Source of the DNA: Armatimonadota bacterium | GTDB taxonomy: Bacteria; Armatimonadota; Fimbriimonadia; Fimbriimonadales; GBS-DC | Reading direction: 5' to 3' | Length of the DNA stretch: 64,000 bases | Assembly (NCBI GenBank): GCA_013359125.1 | Contig: JABWCR010000019.1 | Coordinates: 1-64,000 of the forward strand | Part shown: positions 1 to 7,412 of the stretch, piece after piece | How positions within the stretch are numbered: the stretch's first letter is position 1 | How the letters are laid out: every line of letters starts with the position of its first letter | Made by a program: the position numbers and the translations under genes | The notes under the pieces: model-generated | Seen by the model: only the letters and a program-made list of their open reading frames with translations | Databases searched by the model: none | What the model was told of the DNA's origin: nothing

Positions 1-56
1 TCCGTCTCAATGGCGAACATCGGTCTATCTCGGGCGATTGTGCCCCTCCCCTGTAT

Positions 57-90
57 CCCCTCCCCAAACTCTGGCGAGTTTAGGGAGGGG
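57..90. repeat. Inverted repeat (hairpin) in the left-hand intergenic region
   Basis: A C-rich arm (57-70) pairs with a G-rich arm (77-90) around a six-base loop CTGGCG. About 13 pairs form with one C/A mismatch. It lies upstream of the first gene and could be a terminator for a gene to the left or a dispersed intergenic repeat. There is no T-run. Confidence 0.5.
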
Positions 91-114
91 AGCGAAAGGA
101 ATCGGACCGGACGG

Positions 115-132
115 GCCAGGCGGAAGCCTGGC
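115..132. repeat. Short perfect hairpin GCCAGGC-GGAA-GCCTGGC
   Basis: Seven-base arms are perfectly complementary around a GGAA tetraloop. It sits 35 bases upstream of the CCGAACGGGA/TGTAGCACAATTTT repeat and may be part of the same intergenic element. Confidence 0.5.
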
Positions 133-146
133 GTTCCAATGTGTCG

Positions 147-191
147 CCGAACGGGAAAACCCTGGTTTGTAGCACAATTTTAGACACGAAT
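147..191 (+). repeat. Dispersed intergenic repeat, copy 1
   Basis: CCGAACGGGA at 147 is followed 21 bases later by TGTAGCACAATTTT at 168 and then ACGAATC. The two blocks recur with identical spacing at 43962-44007. The second block alone recurs at 47352. The copy ends just upstream of the -10 box of the first gene. Confidence 0.7.
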
Positions 192-196
192 CAGAC

Positions 197-202
197 CATA
201 AT
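197..202 (+). promoter_or_regulatory. -10 box CATAAT for a leaderless start
   Basis: CATAAT ends six bases before the ATG at 209, so transcription would begin at or next to the start codon. No -35 box and no Shine-Dalgarno sequence are visible. Confidence 0.5.
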
Positions 203-208
203 CTTGCG

Positions 209-835
209 ATGGGGGGACTTCTGCTCACGGTTCTGTTGCTGGCGTTTTTGCCGGGTTGCCGGTCGCAAAGATCGGTGGACGACGTGCTGGCGAAGTACGG
301 CGCCAAGTCCGACGCCAAGTTCAAGCCGTTAACGGGACTAGAAAACTACCCGCCGGAGCGACTCACGCTCATTGCGATGAAGGATGAGCGCAAGTTGGAA
401 GTCTGGATGGAAACGCCTAAAGGCCCGAAGTTCTTGACCGAGTACCCGATTACGGCGGCTAGCGGCGGCCCCGGCCCCAAGCGTAAGGAAGGCGACAAGC
501 AAGTGCCGGAGGGTCTTTACCGCCTGACCGACTTGAACCCCAACAGCCGATACCACCTGTCCGTTCGGATCGATTATCCCAACAGGGACGACATTGCGCG
601 ATCCACAATCCCCGTCAGCGAAATGGGCGGCGACATCTTCTTGCACGGTCGGGCGGTTTCGATCGGATGCATCGCCATTGGCGATTCCGCGATCGAAGAA
701 CTTTTCTGCCTCATAGCCCGGGCAAAGCAGCGCGAGATATGGATCGCTCCCTACGACTTTAGAAAGAAGCAGCCGCCAGCAAACGACGAACTTTATCAGC
801 GACTGGCCAAGCGCATGACGGACTATCGCCGCTAA
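209..835 (+). CDS. L,D-transpeptidase (YkuD/YafK-like) lipoprotein
   Basis: A 208-residue envelope protein predicted to act on peptidoglycan by L,D-transpeptidation. The N-terminus is hydrophobic and ends in a lipobox, LPGC, with Cys17 as the probable lipid anchor. The catalytic signature HGxxxSxGC reads from His146 to Cys154, followed by I-A-I-G-D, as in the YkuD fold. The length fits the YafK-like branch. The ATG at 209 is supported by a -10 box six bases upstream. The stop codon overlaps that of the convergent gene by four bases. Whether it crosslinks peptidoglycan or attaches a protein cannot be told from sequence. Confidence 0.85.
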   Translation: MGGLLLTVLLLAFLPGCRSQRSVDDVLAKYGAKSDAKFKPLTGLENYPPERLTLIAMKDERKLEVWMETPKGPKFLTEYPITAASGGPGPKRKEGDKQVPEGLYRLTDLNPNSRYHLSVRIDYPNRDDIARSTIPVSEMGGDIFLHGRAVSIGCIAIGDSAIEELFCLIARAKQREIWIAPYDFRKKQPPANDELYQRLAKRMTDYRR

Positions 836-2811
836 TTCAGCCGAACCCAAGCCGCTGTGCTGGGCACGAACGAGCCGTCCGCCGCACGAACGATCAAATA
901 CATCATATACCACCCCGGCGGGGCGATATGGGGCGAATAGGGAGTGCGAATCACGACCTGATCGCCTTGACGGCTGAAGCCGCACCGCACCAAACGTTGA
1001 CCAAACTCGCTAGAGTGCGAGCCGCCAGAAACCGACATGAGCGCGACCGAGACCAACTCGCCCAACTTTTCTGGCACGCGGATTTGGGCGATGATCTTTT
1101 TGTCGTAACCGACGCCGTCAAACTCCGCAGCGCCTTTCCAGGTAGGACGGTCTTCATCGGATCGGGGCGATCCGTCCGATTTGAACAAGTAGGGCGGGCT
1201 ATAGATGGTCGGGTATTGGTTGACGACATAGGCCGGCCCGCCGATGGGCCCGGGCATGTGGCCGCCGCCCGTCCAGACGCGCCCATCGGGCAACAGAACG
1301 GCGCTTGAGTGCACGAATCGGGCGCCGTCGGGGATTCCGTGTCCCTCTTCGCCGGACAGATCGTTATCAACGCTCGGCATTGGAGCGAGCGCGCGCCATT
1401 GGCCGGTCCGCCAATCGCCGTTGGCATCGGGAGACAGCAAATAGGCATCGAGCGAGAGATCGCTTGCCTGCCAGTTGGGGATGCAGTCTCGGCGATCGAA
1501 GTCCTTCTTCACTCCGCCCAAGACCATTATCTGACCCGTGGGCAGAATAACGCTCATCAGCCCCTTGCGCCCAGGAGAGAGGGGCGGAGCGTTGTGCCAT
1601 GTTGGCACGCCGGTCGATAAATCGTGGATCGTGGCAAACTTGACGCCTTGGTAGGGATCGCAACCGTTCGCGCCGCCGATTTGGATCACCCTGGACAGGA
1701 CTTGGTCGGCGGGCGTTTGAGGGTTCAGGGCACCAGGTTCCATGCGCGGCAGCAGCACGGCATTGCCGAACAACCGCGCGATTTGGAAGGAGGGGTCGGG
1801 CAGGTTGGCATGCCGCTGCCAGCCCAGCTCGGGCCGGTCGGGATCAAGCAGGTAAACCGGAAAGTGCGGCCCGCCATAGGCGACCCGGCTCTGGATTTGA
1901 CCGTTCTGGATGTATGAGACCACGTTCACCCTTGGATAAGCCGAGCCCAGATGCTGGCGCTGGTCCAAAAAGTGGTAGCGGGTCGGGTTGTTCGCATCGC
2001 ACGGCAGCACGTTCAGCGGAAAAACCTGGAGCGAGTTGGTAGCCGGATCGAAGATCTCGTAGGTACGGGTGAACGGGTTGGGATCGGTGTCGCAGGTGAG
2101 GGGGCTGTAGTTGTCGTGCGTGCCGCCCACTATCAGCGCCTTGCCGTTCGGAAGCATCAAGGCTCCGGCGTATCGGCGCTGTTCGGCCATTTCGAACGGT
2201 CCCATTCGGCCTCTATCGGGAGCGACGTTCCATTCGGCAACATTCCACGTTTGCGCCCCTTTCAGGCCGTCTCGTCCGCCGCTGGGCGCCCTAAACGCGC
2301 CGCCGGGAAAGAGAAGGCGACCATCGGGCAGAGCGATTTGGGACGATCCATAGATATTGGAATTGAAGAGACGATCTTCGATCGGCGCGCCCGGATCGGG
2401 ATCGGGAATGTAGCCCCAGAAGCCGTATGATCGGCGGCCGGTATGGAACGTCGGATGCCACAGAAGGTAGCTTCCGTAATTGAGGCTGTTGGAATCCCAG
2501 CCGTAGCCCCAGCACATGAGGACGCCGCGAGGTTGACGTTCGCCCGGCTGTACGTCCCATTCAAATGGGAGAAGCACGGCGTTGATGCCGTAGTAGCCTT
2601 TGATGTCGTGTCCGCCCGGATTGTAGAGGCTGCGTTCGTCCGGCTCTGGCCAGCTGTAAGGCGGTTGGCCGATTGCGAAGGCGCGCCAGCGCACGGGGCG
2701 AGCGCCTTCCAGGCCAGCGTAAAGGAAGTCCCAGCGGCCCAGTTGGGCTTCGTTTTGTGCCAGGGCGCAAGAGGCCGCCAATCCAAGCAGAAGAAAGGTC
2801 AGACGCTTCAT
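832..2811 (-). CDS. Secreted kelch-repeat, galactose-oxidase-like protein (DUF1929 C-terminus)
   Basis: About 659 residues with a signal peptide beginning MKRLTFLLLG and ending near ALAQ. I start at that ATG, not 39 bases further upstream. Repeated blades of the type LPDGRxxxxGG mark a kelch beta-propeller, and the C-terminal 100 residues match the DUF1929 all-beta domain of galactose oxidase and GlxA. By motif comparison the equivalents of His496 (RFVHSS), His581 (GGSHSS) and Tyr272 (RRYAGA) are present. The axial Tyr495 is Val, and no Cys is seen at the Tyr-Cys crosslink position. It is therefore probably not a copper-radical oxidase. It may bind or act on sugar polymers. Confidence 0.8.
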   Translation of the reverse strand: MKRLTFLLLGLAASCALAQNEAQLGRWDFLYAGLEGARPVRWRAFAIGQPPYSWPEPDERSLYNPGGHDIKGYYGINAVLLPFEWDVQPGERQPRGVLMCWGYGWDSNSLNYGSYLLWHPTFHTGRRSYGFWGYIPDPDPGAPIEDRLFNSNIYGSSQIALPDGRLLFPGGAFRAPSGGRDGLKGAQTWNVAEWNVAPDRGRMGPFEMAEQRRYAGALMLPNGKALIVGGTHDNYSPLTCDTDPNPFTRTYEIFDPATNSLQVFPLNVLPCDANNPTRYHFLDQRQHLGSAYPRVNVVSYIQNGQIQSRVAYGGPHFPVYLLDPDRPELGWQRHANLPDPSFQIARLFGNAVLLPRMEPGALNPQTPADQVLSRVIQIGGANGCDPYQGVKFATIHDLSTGVPTWHNAPPLSPGRKGLMSVILPTGQIMVLGGVKKDFDRRDCIPNWQASDLSLDAYLLSPDANGDWRTGQWRALAPMPSVDNDLSGEEGHGIPDGARFVHSSAVLLPDGRVWTGGGHMPGPIGGPAYVVNQYPTIYSPPYLFKSDGSPRSDEDRPTWKGAAEFDGVGYDKKIIAQIRVPEKLGELVSVALMSVSGGSHSSEFGQRLVRCGFSRQGDQVVIRTPYSPHIAPPGWYMMYLIVRAADGSFVPSTAAWVRLN

Positions 2812-2896
2812 GGTTGTATCAACAGGGAGTCTACCGGGTTTCGGTTCCATGCGGATTCAGGCGCTTTTACTAGGCGCCCTTGCGAGCAATTTGGAT

Positions 2897-2902
2897 TATA
2901 AT
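2897..2902 (+). promoter_or_regulatory. -10 box TATAAT upstream of the PEP-CTERM gene
   Basis: A consensus TATAAT lies about 85 bases before the ATG at 2988, giving a leader that carries a strong Shine-Dalgarno AAGGAGG at 2971-2977. No convincing -35 box is seen. Confidence 0.45.
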
Positions 2903-2987
2903 TACCGCACCAAACAAGGGCGTCTTGTCGGGTAAGAAATCCGCATCCCTTGATCCATTTTGGAACTGATAAGGAGGGCATGACACC

Positions 2988-4010
2988 ATGCTTAAGACCC
3001 GTTTCATGCATTATCTTGCCGCTGGCGCAGCCGTGCTGGTCGTTACTGGCGCAAACGCTCAGACGTTTGTCGAGAGCGAGCCGAACGACTCTAAGGCGGC
3101 AGCCAACAATGTTCTAATGGGCACGGGCAACTTCACGGCCATTCAAGGCAACAGCACATCCAGTACCGGCGCGGGGCTGGACTATTTCCGCGTTCAGACG
3201 ACCGGCGATGCGTTGGGGATCTATCGGCACCGATTGGTACTGACGACGCAGGGAACTGCGGGCCACACGGCCACCATTCGGGGGCTTAGCCAGACGGGCG
3301 CTGCCTTTGGCCCGTGGGACGGCTCGACCGTCGGCACGCCTACAGCGACGGAAGTTGCCGCACAGACTGGCTCAACGGCCACTACCCCGCCTCGCTTTGT
3401 GCAGTGGTATGGTTTTGGCAAGCGCGAGCAGATCGACTATCGCGTAACCGGCACGAGCTCGACCAGCGCGGACTACATCGCTTCGTACGAGCGAATGACG
3501 ATCACGCCGCGCGACATTGGCGACTACGAGATGGGAACCATCACGATCAATTTCGTGGGGCAGACCACGCTGGATACCGACATTTGGGTTTATGATGCCA
3601 ACTTAAATCCTATTCGCGGATATGGCAGCGACGACGAGAGCATCCATAACGGCGGCGCGGGCACGACGCTCCAGTCGAGACTGCGGCGCGACTATGGCCT
3701 TGGCCGATATTACATCGCCGTTGGCCGGTTTAACCTGGCGTTGGATCAGGGCAGCCCATGCGACGACGACTTCCGCACTGGAAGCATGCTCGAATACCCG
3801 AACGCGGTACTGAGTTCTTCATCTGCGACTACGACAACTCTTGCGAGCTTCCAGATGATCGATGCGAACGGCACGACCGACATCGTTGGCGACGCTTTCG
3901 GCCCGTACGACGTCAACTGGTATTGCTTCGACGTGGTTCCGGAGCCGACCAGCATGGTTGCACTGGGCGCAGGCCTGCTGGCCTTGGCCGCTCGACGACG
4001 ACGCAAGTAG
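2988..4010 (+). CDS. Secreted PEP-CTERM sorting-domain protein
   Basis: A 340-residue surface protein of unknown role. It has an N-terminal signal peptide (to about ANAQ), a beta-rich central region of threonine- and glycine-rich sequence, and a C-terminal sorting signal: VPEPTS, a short hydrophobic helix, then the basic tail ARRRRK. Such signals are processed by an exosortase in diderm bacteria that make exopolysaccharide. No exosortase lies in this window. The start is fixed by AAGGAGG about ten bases upstream. The body resembles pre-peptidase-type beta domains (ESEPNDSKAAAN near the mature N-terminus), which hints at an extracellular binding or structural role. Confidence 0.85.
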   Translation: MLKTRFMHYLAAGAAVLVVTGANAQTFVESEPNDSKAAANNVLMGTGNFTAIQGNSTSSTGAGLDYFRVQTTGDALGIYRHRLVLTTQGTAGHTATIRGLSQTGAAFGPWDGSTVGTPTATEVAAQTGSTATTPPRFVQWYGFGKREQIDYRVTGTSSTSADYIASYERMTITPRDIGDYEMGTITINFVGQTTLDTDIWVYDANLNPIRGYGSDDESIHNGGAGTTLQSRLRRDYGLGRYYIAVGRFNLALDQGSPCDDDFRTGSMLEYPNAVLSSSSATTTTLASFQMIDANGTTDIVGDAFGPYDVNWYCFDVVPEPTSMVALGAGLLALAARRRRK

Positions 4011-4028
4011 TTCCTCATCTGTCTCCTT

Positions 4029-4067
4029 AGCAAAGAGAGCGCGGGCTAACGTCCGCGCTCTCTTGCT
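4029..4067. terminator. Bidirectional hairpin between convergent genes
   Basis: Arms at 4029-4044 and 4053-4067 are complementary over 15 pairs with one bulged A. The stop codon of the minus-strand phosphatase gene lies in the loop. There is no T-run on either side, so it may act as a barrier or RNA-end stabiliser more than a classic intrinsic terminator. Confidence 0.65.
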
Positions 4068-4900
4068 ATCGCGTGGCGCAGACCTTTGACGCTTACTTGG
4101 GCTGTCTCGACGCCTAGTTTGACCATTGCGCGTTCGAGAAACAAGGCGCCGCCGAGGATGGCCCGTACTCGTCCCGGGTCTAAACCGGGAAGGGAAAGGC
4201 GCTGATCTGCGGTCATGGACGCAAGAGTCGTTAGGGCTTCGGAGACTTCTTCGAGCGTGATCGACGCGCCGTGGATGCGTTCTATATCGAACGCCCCGAG
4301 CCTGATCGCCATGAGCGTTGTGGCAGTGCCACCGATTAGAACTAATCGAGTTACAGGCTGAAACTGAGCGAGTGGCTCGAGCCTGCTATCTATCTCGACG
4401 CAGGCTTGGAGCAGTTCTGAAGGGGCTGGGGGGTCGCTCGTCAGATGCCTCTCGGTAACGCTGGATGCGCCGATAGGAAGGCTGATTCTGCGCTCCTGGT
4501 CGGCGAGTTCCAAACTCCGCCCGCCCAAGTCGAGAACCGTTGCCCCCGGGCCAAAAGCCGCGTCATCGACGACCGAGGCATAGCTGAGGCCCGCCTCCTC
4601 TTCTGCCGATAGGACGCGGAGCTTAATGCCGCGTTTTGCGAACTCGGCGAGCAATTGATCGCTGTTTGTGGCTTCTCTTAAAGCGGCCGTTCCGACGGCC
4701 AGAATTTTGGCGCCAGTTGTCAAGGGAAGAAACTCGTCCACGGCGTTCATACACCGCTGGATGGCTTCGGCGGTCAATTTGCCTGCAAAATCGAGTCCCT
4801 CTCCAAGCCGAGTGATCCGTACTTCGTCGTGAAGGTCGTTTTGGCCGTCCGTAACCAGCAAGATGAGCGAGTTTGAGCCAACGTCGAAGACCGCGACCAT
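4046..4900 (-). CDS. Ppx/GppA-family phosphatase
   Basis: About 284 residues with the actin-like ATPase fold of exopolyphosphatase/guanosine pentaphosphatase proteins. The phosphate-1 loop is DVGSNSLILLV at the N-terminus. The phosphate-2 loop is LDLGGRSLEL, where most relatives have DxGGGS/TE, so one glycine is replaced by Arg. LIGGTATTL follows. It has only the two core domains and lacks the C-terminal HD-like extension of full Ppx. I chose the ATG at 4900, where a TATGCT box lies five bases upstream on this strand. Substrate (polyphosphate or pppGpp) is not decided by sequence. Confidence 0.8.
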   Translation of the reverse strand: MVAVFDVGSNSLILLVTDGQNDLHDEVRITRLGEGLDFAGKLTAEAIQRCMNAVDEFLPLTTGAKILAVGTAALREATNSDQLLAEFAKRGIKLRVLSAEEEAGLSYASVVDDAAFGPGATVLDLGGRSLELADQERRISLPIGASSVTERHLTSDPPAPSELLQACVEIDSRLEPLAQFQPVTRLVLIGGTATTLMAIRLGAFDIERIHGASITLEEVSEALTTLASMTADQRLSLPGLDPGRVRAILGGALFLERAMVKLGVETAQVSVKGLRHAIARERGR

Positions 4901-4905
4901 GGCCA

Positions 4906-4911
4906 AGCATA
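4906..4911 (-). promoter_or_regulatory. -10-like box TATGCT for the Ppx/GppA gene
   Basis: Read on the minus strand, TATGCT ends five bases before the ATG at 4900, matching the short spacing seen at other genes here. It faces the nadC promoter with about 12 bases between the two boxes. Confidence 0.35.
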
Positions 4912-4923
4912 CCTGCGCTGTGC

Positions 4924-4929
4924 CACAAT
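4924..4929 (+). promoter_or_regulatory. -10-like box CACAAT for nadC
   Basis: CACAAT ends six bases before the ATG at 4936. It departs from consensus at two positions, but the spacing is that of the other leaderless starts and supports 4936 over the longer upstream reading frame. Confidence 0.35.
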
Positions 4930-4935
4930 GGGGTC

Positions 4936-5778
4936 ATGGTTGCCATAATGCCCGATGCCCTGTGGCTGGAAGATTTTATCGACCGCGCGCTGGCGGAAGA
5001 TATTGGCTTTGGCGACATCACAACCGCATCCGTCGTGCCTGAGGATGCGGCCATTCGTGCCGAAATCGAGGTTCAGGCCGAGGGCGTCGTGTGCGGACTG
5101 GCTGTTGCCGAGAAAATCTTTCATCGGGTTGATTCTCAGCTGAAGGTTCGTTCTTTGGCTTCGGACGGAGATCGGGTATCCGGCGCCGTCATGCGGATAG
5201 AAGGCTCGGCCCGTTCGGCGCTGACGGCAGAGAGGACGGCGCTCAATATCTTGCAGAGGTTGTCCGGGATAGCGACGCTAACCTGGCGGTACGTTCAAGC
5301 GGTCGCGGGCACAAAGACCGCAATCGCCGACACGCGCAAAACAACGCCCGGCATGCGGGCCTTAGAAAAGTACGCGGTGGCGGTGGGCGGCGGTCGAAAC
5401 CACCGTTTTGGCCTGTTCGACGCCGTGCTGATCAAGGACAATCATCTTTCCCTTGCTGGATGCAGCCTAACGGAAGCGATTCATCGGGCTCGGCAACGCG
5501 CTCCGCACCTGGCCAAGATCGAGGTGGAATGCGCCACTTTGGGACAGGTGGAAGAGGCTGTAGCGGCCAAGGCTGACGCTATCATGCTGGACAACATGAG
5601 CCTCGACGAGATGCGGGAAGCGGTGCGAATGGCGCCGGGCGTCCTTTTAGAAGCGTCGGGCGGCATTACTCTTGAGACCGTGCGTTCGATTGCAGAAACG
5701 GGCGTAGACTTAATCTCTGTCGGAGCCTTGACCCACTCGGCGCCCATTTTGCCCATGCACATGGAGGTCGTTCCATAG
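4936..5778 (+). CDS. nadC: Nicotinate-nucleotide pyrophosphorylase (quinolinate phosphoribosyltransferase)
   Basis: About 280 residues, the usual NadC length. The enzyme joins quinolinate to PRPP, releasing CO2 and pyrophosphate, to give nicotinate mononucleotide in de novo NAD synthesis. Diagnostic stretches are RKTTPGMRALEKYAV, VGGGRNHRFGL, KDNHL and the C-terminal LEASGGITLE and ISVGALTHSA phosphate-binding loops. The frame is open to 4873 but that would overlap the divergent phosphatase gene. The ATG at 4936 or 4948 fits better. No nadA or nadB lies nearby. Confidence 0.95.
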   Translation: MVAIMPDALWLEDFIDRALAEDIGFGDITTASVVPEDAAIRAEIEVQAEGVVCGLAVAEKIFHRVDSQLKVRSLASDGDRVSGAVMRIEGSARSALTAERTALNILQRLSGIATLTWRYVQAVAGTKTAIADTRKTTPGMRALEKYAVAVGGGRNHRFGLFDAVLIKDNHLSLAGCSLTEAIHRARQRAPHLAKIEVECATLGQVEEAVAAKADAIMLDNMSLDEMREAVRMAPGVLLEASGGITLETVRSIAETGVDLISVGALTHSAPILPMHMEVVP

Positions 5779-5792
5779 TCCGAGCGGTCGGC

Positions 5793-7385
5793 TTGGCGGT
5801 CTTCGCGCTGGCGCTGGCTGTGCGTCTGGTCGGCATCGATTGGGGCTTGCCGAACAAGGAACGCCACTATCCCTATCATCCGGACGAGTTTCTAAATCTA
5901 GCGATTGCCAACTATCAGACCAATCCGTTTGCCGGAGATTTTTCGCCTGGGTTTTACAACTACCCGCCTTTGCCTTTCTATCTCTTCAGCGCGGTCTATC
6001 ATGGCGCGCAGGCGTATGGGTTTGTGGCGACGCCGAGCCGGGACGCGACGGACGAGGATCGGGCTGAGTTTCATGCCTCGTTGTTGCGAATCGGTCGATG
6101 GTTGGTCGCAATGTTTGGGGCTTTGACCTGTTTGCTGACCTTTGCGCTGGGGGCCAGATGGCTGCCGATTTGGGCTGCGGCTATGGGCGCTGCGGCGTTG
6201 GCCGTTGCGCCAGGGTTCTTAATGCACAGCCGGTTTCAGACGGTCGATGTCATGTCAGCGTTCTTTGTTGCGGCCTGCTTGTGGCAGACGGCAAAGTTGG
6301 CAGAAGACCCTACCGCCGGAAAGAGGTTAGTTTTTGCCGCCCTCTGCGCCGCCGCTGCGGCAGGGTGCAAATACAACTTGGCGGTCGTCTTGATCGCTCC
6401 AATCAGCGCCATTTGGCTACAGGGCCAGGCGAAGCCCAGGGTCAAAGCAGTCCGAACGTTGCTATTGGCGCTCTTTTTTACCATTGGATTCCTGGCGCTC
6501 TGCCCCGGCGTGTGGCTGGAGTTTGGTCAGTTTTGGAAAGACTTTACTTTTGAACTTCGACATGCGCAAGAGGGCCATGGATTGGTGTTTGTCGATACGG
6601 GGCCGGGCTGGCTATACCATCTCGACCCCAACCTGACGGCAGGATTTGGAGGAGCGCTCTTGTTAGCCAGCGCCATCGGATTGGCGGGATTGGCTCGCCA
6701 GAAGGAGGCGGTCGGCGCTCTTCTCTTCTTCGCCATCTTCTTTGTGCTATTGGGGTTCGCGCAGATTCGCTTTATGCGGTATTTGTTGCCGCTGTTCCCT
6801 ATCTTGGCTTTGGGCGTCGGCAATGCGCTGACAGTTGCCACAAGATTGCTGACCGATGGGCGCTCGGGGATGAAGCCGACCGGGCTTGCGCTAGTCGTCG
6901 TCGCTTTGGGAGGCATTGCGCATACGGCAGCCATGGGCTATGCGTGGACCCAAGTCATGTTGGATCACGATCCGAGGTATCAGGCAAAAGTCGCATTAGA
7001 GGAACACGACAGCGGCTCGATCGCATTTGTCAAGGACCCTTGGTTCTACACGCCGCCTCTGTTCCCGCAATCCGGCGCCCTCACGATGCAGGATCGGCAG
7101 GTCGGGTTGGTCGATCGGCCCTATCTGATTGCGATGGCGCCGCCCGAGTGGAACGTTCATGCGCTTCGAGAGAAACGGCCCGAATGGGTCGTTATCAGCG
7201 AGTTCGAGTACTTTGACGACGAGCGGCTGCGTCTGCCCGACTGTATCGAGTTTATGAAAGAACTGAAGGCTGCTTATGATCTGGCGTTCGCGTTCGGCAA
7301 GAAGGGGGGATTGTTGCCCAAAAACCCGCCGCACGACATGCTCTATGTCTATCCCGAAGTGCGGCTCTACCGGCTCAAGAGGTAG
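5793..7385 (+). CDS. GT39-like membrane glycosyltransferase (dolichyl-P-mannose mannosyltransferase superfamily)
   Basis: About 530 residues with many hydrophobic segments in the first two thirds and a soluble C-terminal part. The acidic pair DE at residues 31-32, in the first extracytoplasmic loop (YPYHPDEF), is the expected metal/substrate site of GT39/GT83-type (GT-C) transferases, which use polyprenyl-phosphate sugars outside the membrane. It starts at TTG 5793, 14 bases after nadC, with no clear ribosome-binding site, so it is probably cotranscribed with nadC. The acceptor is unknown. Confidence 0.7.
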   Translation: MAVFALALAVRLVGIDWGLPNKERHYPYHPDEFLNLAIANYQTNPFAGDFSPGFYNYPPLPFYLFSAVYHGAQAYGFVATPSRDATDEDRAEFHASLLRIGRWLVAMFGALTCLLTFALGARWLPIWAAAMGAAALAVAPGFLMHSRFQTVDVMSAFFVAACLWQTAKLAEDPTAGKRLVFAALCAAAAAGCKYNLAVVLIAPISAIWLQGQAKPRVKAVRTLLLALFFTIGFLALCPGVWLEFGQFWKDFTFELRHAQEGHGLVFVDTGPGWLYHLDPNLTAGFGGALLLASAIGLAGLARQKEAVGALLFFAIFFVLLGFAQIRFMRYLLPLFPILALGVGNALTVATRLLTDGRSGMKPTGLALVVVALGGIAHTAAMGYAWTQVMLDHDPRYQAKVALEEHDSGSIAFVKDPWFYTPPLFPQSGALTMQDRQVGLVDRPYLIAMAPPEWNVHALREKRPEWVVISEFEYFDDERLRLPDCIEFMKELKAAYDLAFAFGKKGGLLPKNPPHDMLYVYPEVRLYRLKR

Positions 7386-7412
7386 AATCTAAGAAAAAGG
7401 GAGGCGTTTGGT

